Positions 9,702-21,170 of a stretch of 64,000 nt of DNA are shown here, in pieces. The stretch's first letter is position 1. Each line of letters starts with the position of its first letter. The DNA is taken from the NCBI GenBank assembly GCA_023078555.1, contig CM041204.1:2820430-2884429 (forward strand), written 5' to 3'. Below the pieces are notes generated by a model, which worked only from the letters and a program-made list of their open reading frames with translations, was not told the DNA's origin and made no database searches. The DNA is from Ulva prolifera (Eukaryota > Chlorophyta > Ulvophyceae > Ulvales > Ulvaceae). The position numbers and the translations under genes were made by a program.

Positions 9702-12700
9702 CCTGGCGCTTTTTTGCGCGCCTTTTCGCGCGCCTTTTGAAGCCCACTTTACGCATTACGCAATCTGCCGTACCGCGGCGCAGACCACTGCGCCATGCAT
9801 CATTCAAGACATCCAATAGTTTTGTCTGTCCAGCAAATGTCTGACAGGGAGGGTGATTTTGTGCAGTGGCGGTTCGACCTGCGCAACAATGTAGATTCGA
9901 GTCCAGAAAGGTCCTGCGAGTATGAAACCCAAGGCAGGCGGAGTTGAATGTTATTACTTCGAGACTTTGTCCTTTGGCGTGTGCGGCACGCTTGCATCTG
10001 TCTATCGAGCATAGCAGTGCTGCGAATATGTAGAATTTTCTCCTTCAGGCACGGCACATTTCGTCTCCCTTACCTGAAGTTATCCGCGGCCGTTGGCAAG
10101 GTGAAGCTGATTCAATAACGACTGCTGTGTAATGTCATCTTGGATCTTGATGATATGCTACCTGAACAGGTTTAGTGTATCAACATTCAAAACTGCTGCC
10201 ATCGCTGAGTCATCGAGCCCTCCGAACCTGTCAGCAGCTTAAGCTTGGCCCGGCGAAGGACCGTAGCAGAGGTCAATTGCCACTTATACATCTGTCCTGC
10301 CGATTTGTTGGTGGAAGGGCTGGTGAGCAGCTGTGAAAATTTCTGTGTCAACCTGATCCTTGCACTTTTCACTTTTCCTCTGCGCGAAATGAAGCAGTTA
10401 GGCCGCTCAAGCTGCTAACGATTGTGTGGACATTGATCTGTCATTCAACGTATCTATTGCTACTTCGTTTGCTATGTGTCAGTATCACACAGGCCATGTC
10501 GAATGAAGGCATCTAAAATGGCATGCTGTGAGCAGACTATCTTCATGGCTAGCATGACAGAAGGGTTAATCACACTTGTTTAGATGTAATCATGGTCACT
10601 CTGTTGGGTGTGAACCAGAGGAACTGGCCAATGCTCATGCCTGTTCGGATGTGCAATTTGCTGCCGCATTCAGAGCATGCACCCTCAACATCACGAAGTA
10701 CAACAAATGGCTGTGCGTGAAACAGCATTGTGTCTATGACTTGCCACGTGGCCTGTCGCCCTTCATGCCAACAAAACGCTGGGAACCAAGTTATGAAGAC
10801 CACAACTGCAGATTACAATGTAATAGTTCATGTCAGCACTACTGCCCATGCAAGTGTGAGCGGTACCTTGACTAAACCGCTGTACATTTGCATGGGCCCG
10901 GTGGTGTAGCCCTCCTTGACACGGTAGTGTTCCGGCTCATACTCAGTGGCAATAGCACACAGTTGTGCTCAGGGTTCATATTTATTGGCATGTGCGCTGG
11001 TTTGTGCTCAGGTTCTGGTACCAGGCAGAAGCATTTTCTGAGGAAGGAGTCCTGTACGTTTATTTTATAACGTGCGTCGGGCTGTCAGAAGTTTATAGAA
11101 GCTATAACAAGGGCGTTCTTGGAATGGGCCACAGCATGTGATTCTTGGAATTCTGCTTTCTCTGCCCCAGAGGAAACATCTTCACAATATCTTCTTCACT
11201 GTAATGATGCAAAGCAAAAGAATGAGCTGCGACAGATTGCTGAGGTGGTGACAGGGGCAGACGAACAGCGGCTCGCTGCACGAGAAACGAACCAGCAAGA
11301 AAGCGCAGACAGCGTGCTGAGCATGGAACAGACAAGTAGCGAACAGCCTGCACAATGCTGGGCTGACTTGCTGCACAGGCACGCTGTATTCTCATTGATA
11401 CAAGAGTTGACGGCTGTCAACCGTTCAAATAGGATCGCACCCGCCCGCCGCCCTGGCGATCACTAACGCTGGTTGGAGCAGCCGAAACGGAGGGGGCCGG
11501 AGCTGTGGTTGCAGGGACAGCAGGAAGGACAGCTTCGTCGTCACTGGAGCTTTCCAGGTCCACCAGGTAGGTGGGGGCGGCAGGATGAGCCGCGCAGCCG
11601 GATCCATTCGAAGGAGCGGCCTGGAAGCCCCACAGCACGGCAATTAAGACCAAGAGCGGTGCACACCGGATGCAGCAAGCATGCAAGCAGAAGGCAGTAG
11701 TTTGTACTGCTGGGTTTGTGATTTACATGAGCGGTTTCAATTGGCGAGCTTGTTCACAGCTGCGGTGCCGCCGGCGTCATACTGGCCCTTCCCACCCGCC
11801 GCCCGGGCAGTATAAGGGCAGGTCTGAACGTCACACCGTGTAGACCCCGCTGACAGCAGGTTCATGCTTACGTTTCTAGCACATCTTCTCGTGAACAAGC
11901 CGTCACAATGCCGGCGCAGTGCAGTAACAATGTTTTCAAATGTTCGATGGATTGCCTGCATCCTCAGTTGGTAATTCACTACTAAACATTCACAGTCAAC
12001 AACATAATTCATTGTAGGCGCAGCACCAGCATGACAAAAAGCACTGCCATCGCTGCAGTAATTCAAGTCGGTTCTCAAATGCCTGCAACATGCTACTACC
12101 TCGCAGTGCAATGCCTTCACCAGCCAATTCAGCTCTGTGATCAACATGCTGCACATCTGCCGGCACGATTGATGTACAGGTATCATATGTAGAATTATCA
12201 CAATCACCCCTGCTTCTGTAACAGATTTCAGGCCAGTGGTGTGACCCTACGGTATGTCTATATGATGCATTATGAATGGAAGGGCCACCGCACATACCAT
12301 CATCTTGGCAACGACCCAATCCTGGATATTAACATTGCAGATTGATCACGATTGAGCGGTATGCAGAGACCCACCAGGCGTGCGGCATGCGTATCAGCAT
12401 CACATCTGCGACCTGAAAACTGGAATATCATCAGAATGCCACATGCCATTTGCTGTCTACAAGGTGCACAGAATGATCTACTACAAGAATTATGCATCTC
12501 GTCCGGATGTCTACCCAAATGGTTTTTCACAACGGCCTTGCAGCAGCAGAGGTCTCAACACCTCTTCAGGAGTATCAGATGACCTTGCAGTACTATCTAC
12601 AGATCCGACCGCGTACTGTGACTCAATACTACCATCACACAACATTGAACAGATGTAGGCAGTCCACAGTAGCATGCAGACTCAAATGAATCACAACATG

Positions 12701-12940
12701 CCTCCATGGCATGTGAGGTGTTGGGCTTTCATACATGTTCGCAAAAATACATAATGTAACCTCCTAAATAGTTGATGGCTGCAATTTCTCTTAGGAGGTG
12801 TGGTGCTTCACGATGCAGACATACTCCAGTAAGTTGGAGCTTACAGCGATGATGATGCATCGTACGCGTGCAGCAAGCAAAAACACACAAAACAAAGATT
12901 TGCCATATACTTCCCCAGCCCATAGCAGTCATCAAAAGTC
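9702..12940. other. Gene-poor stretch
   Basis: Apart from the small signal-peptide frame at 11417-11686, no gene is supported. A plus frame at 10576-10875 (99 codons) ends in a Cys-rich tail (CRLQCNSSCQHYCPCKC) but has no relative I know. Minus frames at 10187-10372 (61 codons) and 11737-12207 (156 codons) have protein-like composition without a domain. A short plus stretch at 12242-12343 reads like coding sequence (VYMMHYEWKGHRTYHH) but I cannot attach it to anything. Confidence 0.3.
11417..11686 (-). CDS. Hypothetical small secreted protein
   Basis: An 89-codon frame begins MHACCIRCAPLLVLIAVLWG, a good signal peptide with a hydrophobic core and an Ala-rich cleavage region. An acidic Ser/Asp stretch (LVDLESSSDDEAV) and a Pro/Ala/Ser-rich tail follow. 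It may be a whole small secreted protein or only the first exon of a larger one. An overlapping plus-strand frame (11119-11466) covers part of it and cannot be excluded. No family recognised. Confidence 0.3.
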   Translation of the reverse strand: MHACCIRCAPLLVLIAVLWGFQAAPSNGSGCAAHPAAPTYLVDLESSSDDEAVLPAVPATTAPAPSVSAAPTSVSDRQGGGRVRSYLNG

Positions 12941-13686
12941 TCAAAGCATTCCAAGGTCTTCTATACCATCAGCGGTGACCACCTTGACTTGGAATGATTG
13001 TGGCGTGACCATGAGGCGCTTCCGTACTTCGGCAACACCCTTGCGCATCATGCCCAGGGCCTCTTCCTTAGTCAAGTCTGGGCGCCACATTTTGTCAAAA
13101 AGAGATAGTACAAAATTTGACCCGTACCCGTGTCCACAGATGTTCATTTTGTGCATGGTACCCAGGTAATCTAACCAATATAAAGACGACCCTACGCCTT
13201 CATCATAACCCCCCAGCAGCAAATTCGTCGCAAATGGTCCCTGTAAGCGCACATCACGAAGTTGACCAGGTGTCCACGATGTGCTGCTTGGTGTACCCTT
13301 GACTGTGGCCTGTTACTATTCATGTTTAAAAGACCTCACAACGCCCAGGAGCGAAGCATGGAAGCAGATCTTCTGTAATGGGACAAGCATATGTAAGAAC
13401 TTACTCTTCTCAGGGCTTTCGCAAGTTCTTGCCGGGTGAGGTTTGCGATTGCGTGGCTGGTCAATGAATGGCCATTCCGCAATGCATAGAGTTTGACATT
13501 GGCTACAATGTACTCTGAAAAGTACACACGATCGCCCGCTTCCCCTGATACCGCAAACAGTCTATGTTTGTCAATTGGAACAAGTTTGTCCTCGTCGTTC
13601 TTGATCGTGATGATCGATGTCACTGCCCTTGTGTCGCAACATAGCATGGTGAAGCCATCACCTCTGATGCCCACCTGGAAGTCCAT
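12941..13686 (-). CDS. PSMB2: 20S proteasome subunit beta type-2 (beta-4)
   Basis: Two exons, 13686-13405 and 13240-12941, join in phase 0 (AGA|GTAAGT ... TTACAG|GGA) to give 193 residues, close to the ~200 usual for this subunit. The protein starts directly at MDFQVGIRGDGFTMLCCD without a propeptide or N-terminal catalytic Thr, as expected for this structural beta subunit of the 20S core. Diagnostic stretches include FAVSGEAGDRVYFSEYI, LYALRNGHSL, NLTRQELAKALR, NLLLGGYDE, LYWLDYLGTM and HGYGSNFVLS. It would sit in the two inner beta rings in nucleus and cytosol. The gene is divergent from RPL35, with 416 bp between the start codons. Confidence 0.93.
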
Positions 13687-14102
13687 TACAACCTAGTACG
13701 ATGAGCTACAACAACACTATATTTCGGCGTTCTACCTTTCGACGACACCGTGCAGCTGATCACAGTTTACAGCATCACCCATTCAGGTAGCCTGCGTAGC
13801 TCGACTGAAGTAATTACGGATCAATCCAGAATTTGTGTTGCGGTCAATGTTGTGTGTTGAGCAGTTCCTAATCCATCGCACGTCAACCGATACCAAAAGT
13901 CAACATATCGTCTTGACCAGGACTCGCAAAGGTACATGTAGCCACAGCGCCGCCTCACCGGCCGCCATAGCACGAGCCGCCTGCCTTCAGACGTACGCCA
14001 AAGTGTTCATCCAGGCGGTCCCCACAGAGTCCGAGAGGGGCGGAAATTGCAAAGACGAAAGCTGCACTACCTTTTCTTAGGTTTCAAGGGAACATAGCAA
14101 AG
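13687..14102. promoter_or_regulatory. Shared intergenic region of PSMB2 and RPL35
   Basis: This 416-bp gap separates two divergent housekeeping start codons, so it should hold both promoters and 5' leaders. I see no TATA box placed convincingly for either gene. An open frame at 13835-14080 has no coding character that I can defend. Confidence 0.5.
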
Positions 14103-15561
14103 ATGGGTGCGCTTTGATATCGTGTGGGCTCGTGAAGAAGTTGTCACGCCTACCCATTGCGAAGCCGTATGCTGTATATGATTCACTAATATGTTCGTAA
14201 CGCTGAATCTTCACGATGGTATGTCTGTCTTGCAGCGGGCGGAAAGCTGAAGGCACACGAGATCAGGTCGAAGAGCAAGGGCGAGCTCATGACCAAGGTA
14301 AGGTCATCAAGCTTTCTGCAGCTCATATCTATCTTCACGTATTCTGTGTTCCTGCTCATAATGTGGTGTATCGCGACTGCGCCATGTAGAGACCACAGTA
14401 TTGCAAGAGCAGCCCTGGCGTGAAACGCGTAATCGTGCATTCGCTGTGCAGCTCAAAGAGCTGAAGACAGAGCTCGGGTCCCTTCGTGTTGCTGAAGTGA
14501 CTGGCGGAGCTCCTAACAAGCTTGCCAAGATGTGCGTGCCCTTCCTCCTCCTGGGCGTTTTTTGTCCGTGGCGTTCACGACAGACAATTCTGCTGTATAT
14601 GTGATCATCCACACGGAATGTGTTTCTGATCTCATGTTGGGATACAGTAAGGCTGTACGCAAGTCCATTGCTTGTGTTTTGACTGTCATCAGCCACAATC
14701 AGCGAGAAGCAGTCAGGACAGCTCTCAAGGGGAAGAAGTACATTCCCCTTGATCTCCGACAAAAGAAGACTCGTGCCCTCAGGCGGGCTCTGTCTACCGA
14801 GCAGGTGCGCCTTGCAAAGTATCCTTGCATCCCTCCATGCATGAAGCAGTCACGCAACCTGTTATGTCCAAGTCTGCTGGCACGAGATCTTCCCTGTCGA
14901 GTCAACACAGCACTCTCAACCTCATTTTACGGTTACTGTCGCTCTTGACTGCCTCACAGACAGTGAGCAGCAACCGATCTCTTGACATGGACACAGTCAA
15001 GAAGTACATGCATAGATATGCAGATGTATGCTCCGTTCATTTGCATAACAGATAATAGGTACTGGGTGGTTGTGCATCTGCCAACTGTCAGGCAGTTCTT
15101 GACCTATATTTCATGCTTACCTCATTTTTCAGCCTGCTCCCAATGGTGTCTAAATGCCATGGATCTCGACTACGTCAGGCAGCGTATCGACATGGTGTGC
15201 GGGTTAATGTGTTGTCGTAGATAATTCATTGGCCACGAGCCGATTGATTCCCTAGCGATTACTGCGATACCTATGACAATCTCTGCGTCAGATGGCGTGC
15301 TGGGCTCCTTCCAGTGCCATCTGCTGGGCCATTTGAGCTCCATCTGCTTGGGTCTGGCTGTGCATAAGATACATGTTTATCTCTGTACCACGTTTGAAAT
15401 TTTATATCATTGCCTTTTTTTTTGTCGTTACTGGTCCCAAGATGTGCACCTCCACATGCAACCTTCACTTTCTGATTGTTTTGCAGGCCACCATGAAGAC
15501 ATCAAAGGCCCAGCGCAAGGCTGCTGCATTCCCCATGCGCAAATTTGCCCTTAAGGCGTAA
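14103..15561 (+). CDS. RPL35: 60S ribosomal protein L35 (uL29)
   Basis: Five exons: 14103-14106, 14236-14297, 14452-14531, 14648-14804 and 15487-15561, giving 125 residues (123 in human). Phases close throughout. The first exon is only ATGG; joining it to CGGGCGG yields [16 protein letters not shown], as expected for this protein. Later landmarks are [48 protein letters not shown] and the basic end [10 protein letters not shown]. It is a large-subunit protein near the peptide exit tunnel. A TGTAA pentamer, the polyadenylation signal used by many green algae, lies about 20 bp after the stop. Intron 4 (14805-15486) holds no gene I can see. Confidence 0.94.
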
Positions 15562-16127
15562 GCGTGGGCAGGGTGATGACTGTAACGCTCAATATCATGG
15601 CTTGTCTTTCGTGCTACATGCTGGGTGCTGCTGGCCATCAGCTACTGTGTGACCATGCTAGAATTCAAAGTGTGCGCCTGATTTGGGTCTGAGAATCGCA
15701 TGAAGTCAGGCTCGCCATGATATTTCACGTGTTTTCTGAGCGATCATAGAACATGGCACGTCCGTACTACATAAAGCAATGTCGGCATTCAAGCTCAACG
15801 TGTCTACTTCACCAAGTTGTATGGCAATCAGGCTTGTGGTCCAGTCATAGCGTCAAGATATGATACCGCGATGTCGTGGTGGCTTCATTCTGCTGGCCGC
15901 GGAAGCAGACAGGTCCGGTCCTGCGCATGCACACGCACCATGGCGTCGTCAGATTCGGACACGTGTTGTCAGTACCATTCGCACGGCCACGACCAAACGC
16001 AAGCCTTTCTCTGTTGTTATGGCGATCGACAATGCTCTAGTTGATTCAGGTTCCTGAGGTTTGCTAGGCGTTGTGATTTCAAGCGCGTGTAGGGTCCGGC
16101 TGGAGTCGAATTGACAGTTGTGACAGC
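15562..16127. other. Intergenic RPL35 to BADC-like
   Basis: A 566-bp gap between two plus-strand genes. A frame at 15860-16057 is open but better explained as leader of the next gene; it ends in a stop before the chosen start. Nothing else is visible. Confidence 0.4.
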
Positions 16128-18114
16128 ATGCTGCGCTGTAGCTCCCTCCAACATCGTAATGGACGTCTCAATCAGACCTTGAGTCAAAGGTGTCTGTGGT
16201 CCAGACGCGATGTTCGCGTTCGCGCCGCATCGGTTGAGAACAATGTGTCCGCCGCTCCAGTCGAGGAGATCGAAGTCTCGGCAAATGGTAAACGTTATTC
16301 TACTTGAATGCATCTGTTTTGTTAGCTAGCTATGCTGTGGTGGTTGATGCCTTGCTGCGATTTGTCGTATGACTTGCCAACAACCTGCTCGATGCAGATA
16401 AAGAGGCCGATTTTGAGGACTCGTACGAGCTCGAGACGTTGACTCTCGATCAGGTCCGCTCTTTCCATAATGTGTACGCCGCTGCTTGTTACAGCGTAGA
16501 CCGGGGTCAGACTGTGCGTTGGCTATCACCACTGCGCGCTGTCTCTCCCCTGCGCATTTACAATCCCGCGTCGACTGCGTTATTGACGTAGATGCCATAC
16601 AGGTCCAAGAGCTCTTGAGCACTGTCTCCGAGGAGACAAATATTGCCGAGGTATCCTTGAAGGTGTGCCTGCGGATCTGATTCCACACTGATGGTTGCCG
16701 ACATGTGCACTTCTCGGCCTACAGTCATGATGGTCCAAGACCGAAAGGGCCCTGCTATAATGTTGGATCATCCTCAAATTTTCGAATTATATCATGCCGC
16801 CGGGAACCAGATTGGCGTGGGCGTGTGGTTTAGGCATCTTTGTTGACGTGTCAAGTCTGCAGGCTGCGTTCGCTGTGGCCCCTCACACAATCGCTTGACC
16901 CATGTTGATTTTGCTTTCAAACCTACACTGTGGATGCATGCAGCTCGATGACTTGGAGGTTCGTTTCCGGCGCAGCGCAGGCAACCTGCCCGCCCCAGTA
17001 GCTGCTGCAGCCCCAGCAGCTGCAGCACTGCCTGCAACCCCAGTGCCCCCCATGTCCGCCCCCATGAGCGACGGCATTGACGCCGTCCAGTACTCAACAG
17101 ATGATGAGGACGAAGCCTTCTCAACTGTCCCAGTGCTCAGCAAGAAAGTTGGATCATTCCGACGGTGCCGCTATGTGGGCACAAAGCAGGTTGGCAAGAC
17201 GCCGATGATTATTCCTGGCAGCAGTGTTAAAGCTGGGCAGCCTATGGGATACGTGGAACAGCTCGGGACATTCAATCCGGTGGAGGTGTGTTGCTTTCGT
17301 CGATGCTGTTCATGCCACTGGCCACAGACGTACGCCTGCGCAGCAGAGCCGGACTAGGGCATGCTGACTCGCCACCACTCCGTGTGCCCAGCTGTTTGAT
17401 GTCATCAGCAGCATGCTGCAGGCCCTGCTGTGAGTGTTGAATGTGGAGATGGGTTGTATTACTCGTGCGCTTTGATGTTTTCGATGGCGTAGTCCGAGGC
17501 AATGCTGATCTCAGATATTATCTCATATCACTTCGCTACGGGGGCAGTTGCCGGCATGTCGTACTTCTCAAGATGAGTAGTACACGCGACCAACGTCTGC
17601 TGATTCTATTATCTGCCATGCCTTAAAAAGCACATTCTTTGAATGGCAGCTGAAGCACTGAGTTTGTTCACCATTACATCTATACCTTCATCAGATGACT
17701 AGTAACATGTTGGCCGACTGAATTCTGACCCAGCTGTCAGCGGGTTATCTATTGATGCGCACCATGGCAGCTGAAAAACCGTTCAAGTGCCCCTTGAATA
17801 GACCTATCTACCATGGCACCCGCACTCAGAAGGCTATGGCAACATGGCGTCAAGCCAGACCATGATACCTGCATGTAGCTCCTGCTTGCCCAGAGCTCCG
17901 GACCAACATGCTATGGCCTTGTGCACACGAGTGCAGCATCTGAACAGCTGGACACTGATCTGCTCATTTTCAGTAATAAGACTGTTTGCTACAGGCCCCA
18001 ATGGACGGCGAGGTCGTCTCTGTGCTGCTGGAAGAAGGTGATCCAGTTGCGTATGACCAGGAACTGTATGAAATCGTCCCTGGCATGGCGTCTTCGGGGT
18101 CCAGGATCAAGTAA
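16128..18114 (+). CDS. BADC-like: biotin carboxyl carrier homologue without the biotin lysine
   Basis: Five exons (16128-16287, 16398-16453, 16603-16650, 16944-17285, 17995-18114) give 241 residues. The N-terminus MLRCSSLQHRNGRLNQTLSQ is Ser/Arg rich and acidic-poor, ending VRVRAASVE, like a chloroplast transit peptide. Exon 3 (VQELLSTVSEETNIAE) and LDDLEVRFRRSA match the first half of plastid BCCP, followed by an Ala/Pro linker. The biotinyl fold follows (FRRCRYVG, VKAGQPMGYVEQLGTFNPVE, APMDGEVVSVLLEEGDPV), but the biotin-accepting AMKM is replaced by EQLGTFNP. That replacement defines BADC proteins, which bind plastid acetyl-CoA carboxylase in place of BCCP and restrain fatty-acid synthesis. 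A TGTAA lies about 65 bp after the stop. Confidence 0.82.
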
Positions 18115-18469
18115 GTGGAAGTAAGTTGTTCACATACTGGCGGCAGACGGGTGGTCGATTTTTCGACCTGCCCAAAATGTAAATGAGGTGCATTGAGCAT
18201 TGCATTGGAACACTGCCTGTCGAATTCACCTGACCATCACCTCGGATCTTGTGGTAGTTAGATGCGAGGTCGCAAGGCACATGCACTGCTGCACTTGCTG
18301 TATATTTTGTAGCGGACCGTTTCCAGGACTGCGCCACCGTTGCGTTGCGGGCTTCGTATTGGCTTGTCCATCGTCTTGGTGCATCACCTTGCTAGTGTTA
18401 CCGCAGCCCTGGTGCATCTGACTTTCCGCACTGTTTTCGGGTTCTCCCGGATTTATTCAGGCGTCCTCC
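18115..18469. other. Intergenic BADC-like to IFT43
   Basis: A 355-bp gap holding the 3' end of the BADC-like gene and the leader of IFT43. No open frame of note and no recognisable element. Confidence 0.4.
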
Positions 18470-20386
18470 ATGGAAGACGACGATGATCTTGGCCTGTTTG
18501 CTCCACAACCTGCGTCGAGACAGGTGTGAAGCAAGCATGTGAGGATCGCCGTGGCCAGCATTACACGCTCAAGACTTGGCCAATTATTTGATCTGTGTTG
18601 AATCTACAGAGAGCAACAGCTGGTAGGCGTCAGGCCCCAGCTGTGCCACAGACAAACGTCGCTGTCACCGGGACCCGTACGCTACAATTTGACAGCAACT
18701 CTGAGCTAGATCCACCTTCACACACGTCTCTAAGTATTGGAATACCCGACTCAGCTGCTGCTCTGCCACTTGCAACAGGCACCTTGTCCCTGGATGGGGA
18801 TCCTCAGCCCCTTGGATCGTGGCAACACGACCAAGCAAATGTCAAGATACCCCAAGGCTCATCAGATTACCGACGTGGAACGGCTGAACCCCAGCCAACA
18901 GTGACAGACCGCGATGTCAGAGGATCTACCATGGAGCTTGTTTCTGCTGCCGGTGGGAGACCTGTGTGTATGTATTTTCAAACGACAGAGGCCCGGCATG
19001 AAGCCGGTTCTTGGAATCCACGCGCAAACCTGTGTGTATGTATGTATGTATGTATGAGACCTGCTTAATCGCATGCTTTCATTACAAGTCCAAAACAATT
19101 GGGTGGTCGCACGTTGTGAGCAATCCCGCCAACACCTCCATGATCCTGCAGCAGGGCAGTCTTCCAGCCTGTTTCCTTGACTTTTTTCGTTGATGCCTAT
19201 GACTACATCTGCTTGCTCACAGACAACCCATCAGGACCCTCAAGAGGATCTCGAAAATGGGACATTGATGCTATGCTCTTCGGCGATGATGATGACGCAA
19301 GCAAGAATGTAGCACATCCCCCGCAGTGTGAATCAGCTGCGACTTTTTCCGATGCAACGGCCAGCATCCAGGCTTCTCCTCAACAGTTGGGACTGTCACG
19401 CCGCAAGCAAGCACAGCTGGAGGCAACAGAGCGCAGGCAGCGTGATAAGTATGCTGAGGAGAAAGAGGTGGATGTTGGGCAACTGCAGTCGCTAGAGGAT
19501 GCAGAGCAAGAGGGGATAACAAACAAGGTTGGGATCGCTTCGCTGCAATTGCGATCTGGTGGCGACGCATTTGTTGCTTAACAAGCACATGGGATAAGTC
19601 ACTTTCCTGTGGCTTCAAATTTTGCTTTGACTGAGGTGCCCTGGTATGTGGAGAGCATTCTGTCTGATAGCACAGAGCGGAGCACACACTTCGCCTTCAC
19701 AGCCCCAATGCATCCGTGCCATGCTGTCCCGGACCAATGTACAATACCATGTTGGACTGTCGGCATGTGGTCTTGAATCTATGCTGCATTCAACTTCTGG
19801 CCAATGCGGCTGTAAGCCTGGCCCACCCAAGACCATCATTCTAGCGTACCCTTGTCAAAGCTCAGGCAGCACATGAGGCTTGACAGACTTGGATGTCGGT
19901 TTGTGCTGTGCATTTGATCTGCAGCCGTTACAGCCTGCAGTCTTGTCAGGAGATTGATAGGTTGGCAGAATTCTATCAAAGCGCATATCACATTCTCAGG
20001 CACTAAGGCACATCATGTGTCCTAGTGCCCGCGAATGCCATCTGCTCTCACTCGTGGCCAAGTTGTGCATCGTGTAAGCGTGGCGTGCATTCACAAGTCA
20101 GCTTCCATGTGATTTGCAGGTAGCTGATGCACCGAAAGTTCACATGACTCGGAACATGAACGCTCTCCATGATCTCGAGGGCAAAGGGATTCACCGAGTG
20201 CGGCAGCACCTTGCGGATCAATTTGGACCTGAACTAGACTTCAGTGTGCTGCTCAGCTGCCTGCTGCCAGAGGATCAGCTTCAGGAGAAAGAGGAGTATT
20301 GGGATGAGAATCTGCTGTTGACAGAGATCGTTTCGGAGTTGGAGACATTGAAAGAGAGTGGAAAGGCCGAGGTGCCAGAATGTTAG
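18470..20386 (+). CDS. IFT43: Intraflagellar transport protein 43 (IFT-A)
   Basis: Four exons, 18470-18523, 18610-18967, 19223-19527 and 20120-20386, close in phase and give 327 residues. The start MEDDDDLGLFAPQP and a following GRRQAP resemble IFT43 N-termini; the middle is disordered; a tryptophan motif (KWDIDAMLF) is followed by LEDAEQEGITNK spliced to VADAPKVHMTRNMNAL, then FSVLLSCLLPEDQLQEKEEY and LLLTEIVSELE, the conserved C-terminal core of IFT43. The protein is a small subunit of the IFT-A complex that moves cargo from the tip of cilia back to the base. The third donor (AAG|GTTGGG) is weak; without splicing there the frame stops at 19581. Intron 2 contains a (TATG)n microsatellite near 19034-19056. 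Confidence 0.78.
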
Positions 20387-20840
20387 ATCATGCCTGATAC
20401 TTGCATGATTCGACAGGTTCACGAAAGGTTGAGTCTGTTTCAGTTTCGGGAGTGCTCGGTGATGTCCGCTCAGGAGTGAGAGGTGCTGCTTGATATCATC
20501 ATCTCCAGCTCGTGATCGCTACATACCTCGCATCATGCTGCATGCAGTGTCTCCCAGATACTCCCGTCATCGCTGCTATACCGAGGTAGCTGCATGTGAG
20601 GGAGTGCCCCGAATTCCTGACCTATATACGTTTGTGTATTTTTGGCACACATGCATGCAGATTGTAAGTAGCTTGGGACTGCCGAGCTTGGTGGCGAAGG
20701 TGAAGCAAGCAGTGCCCGAGTCCGAACCAGGCCTTACAAAGCGAAGTCTGGCAAACCACGCACCAGTCCTGAGACCATGACGATCGCGTAACTGGATATG
20801 TTTTGTTGATCGTTCGTGCCGAAGCTGCTTCAGCGCCATC
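20387..20840. other. Intergenic IFT43 to NDUFB10-like
   Basis: A 454-bp gap. A stretch at 20661-20780 (VSSLGLPSLVAKVKQAV) reads like a coding exon and follows a TGCAG acceptor, but no donor or start links it to either neighbour. Confidence 0.35.
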
Positions 20841-21170
20841 ATGCCGAAGCGAAGTCCTGCATTCCCGATGGAGGACGCTCCTAACTACAATCCAGATGAT
20901 CCATACGCCGACAAAGTCGCCCTAGCTGATCATAAGCACTACATGCTGGGCCAGCATTTCATCAGAGAGGCCCGCGCAAGGGTATGGCACATTATCAGCG
21001 CTATGTATGCTGATCGCTGTGCCAGAGACAGGAGTCTGACGCAATTCAAGCTGTTGTAGATTCTCAGAGATAAGGTCAAAGAATGCTATGGGACACATGG
21101 GGTAGATCACTTTGAAGAGTGCAAAGAGATTCGGGAGAAATACATGGAGGCCGCAAACGTGCGCTCCTAA
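20841..21170 (+). CDS. NDUFB10: Mitochondrial complex I subunit, NDUFB10/PDSW-like
   Basis: Two exons, 20841-20981 and 21060-21170, join in phase 0 (AGG|GTATGG ... TTGTAG|ATT) to give 83 residues. The order of conserved blocks matches plant PDSW subunits: NYNPDDPYADKVALADH, then a helix (FIREARARILRDKVKECY), then HGVDHFEECKEIREKYMEA. The paired Cys (ECY and EEC) fit the intermembrane-space CHCH-like part of NDUFB10. It is shorter than plant versions (about 105) because the C-terminal tail is missing. It is an accessory subunit of the membrane arm of NADH:ubiquinone oxidoreductase. No presequence is seen, as is normal for this subunit. Confidence 0.82.

Noticed and set aside
9725-9797. Minus-strand tRNA-like segment starting TGGCGCAGTGG
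   Set aside because: The D-arm fits but position 33 is not T and the B-box region does not match; no acceptor stem.
16128-18114. Functional biotin carboxyl carrier protein
   Set aside because: The biotin-accepting AMKM motif is absent in the only frame that keeps the rest of the fold.
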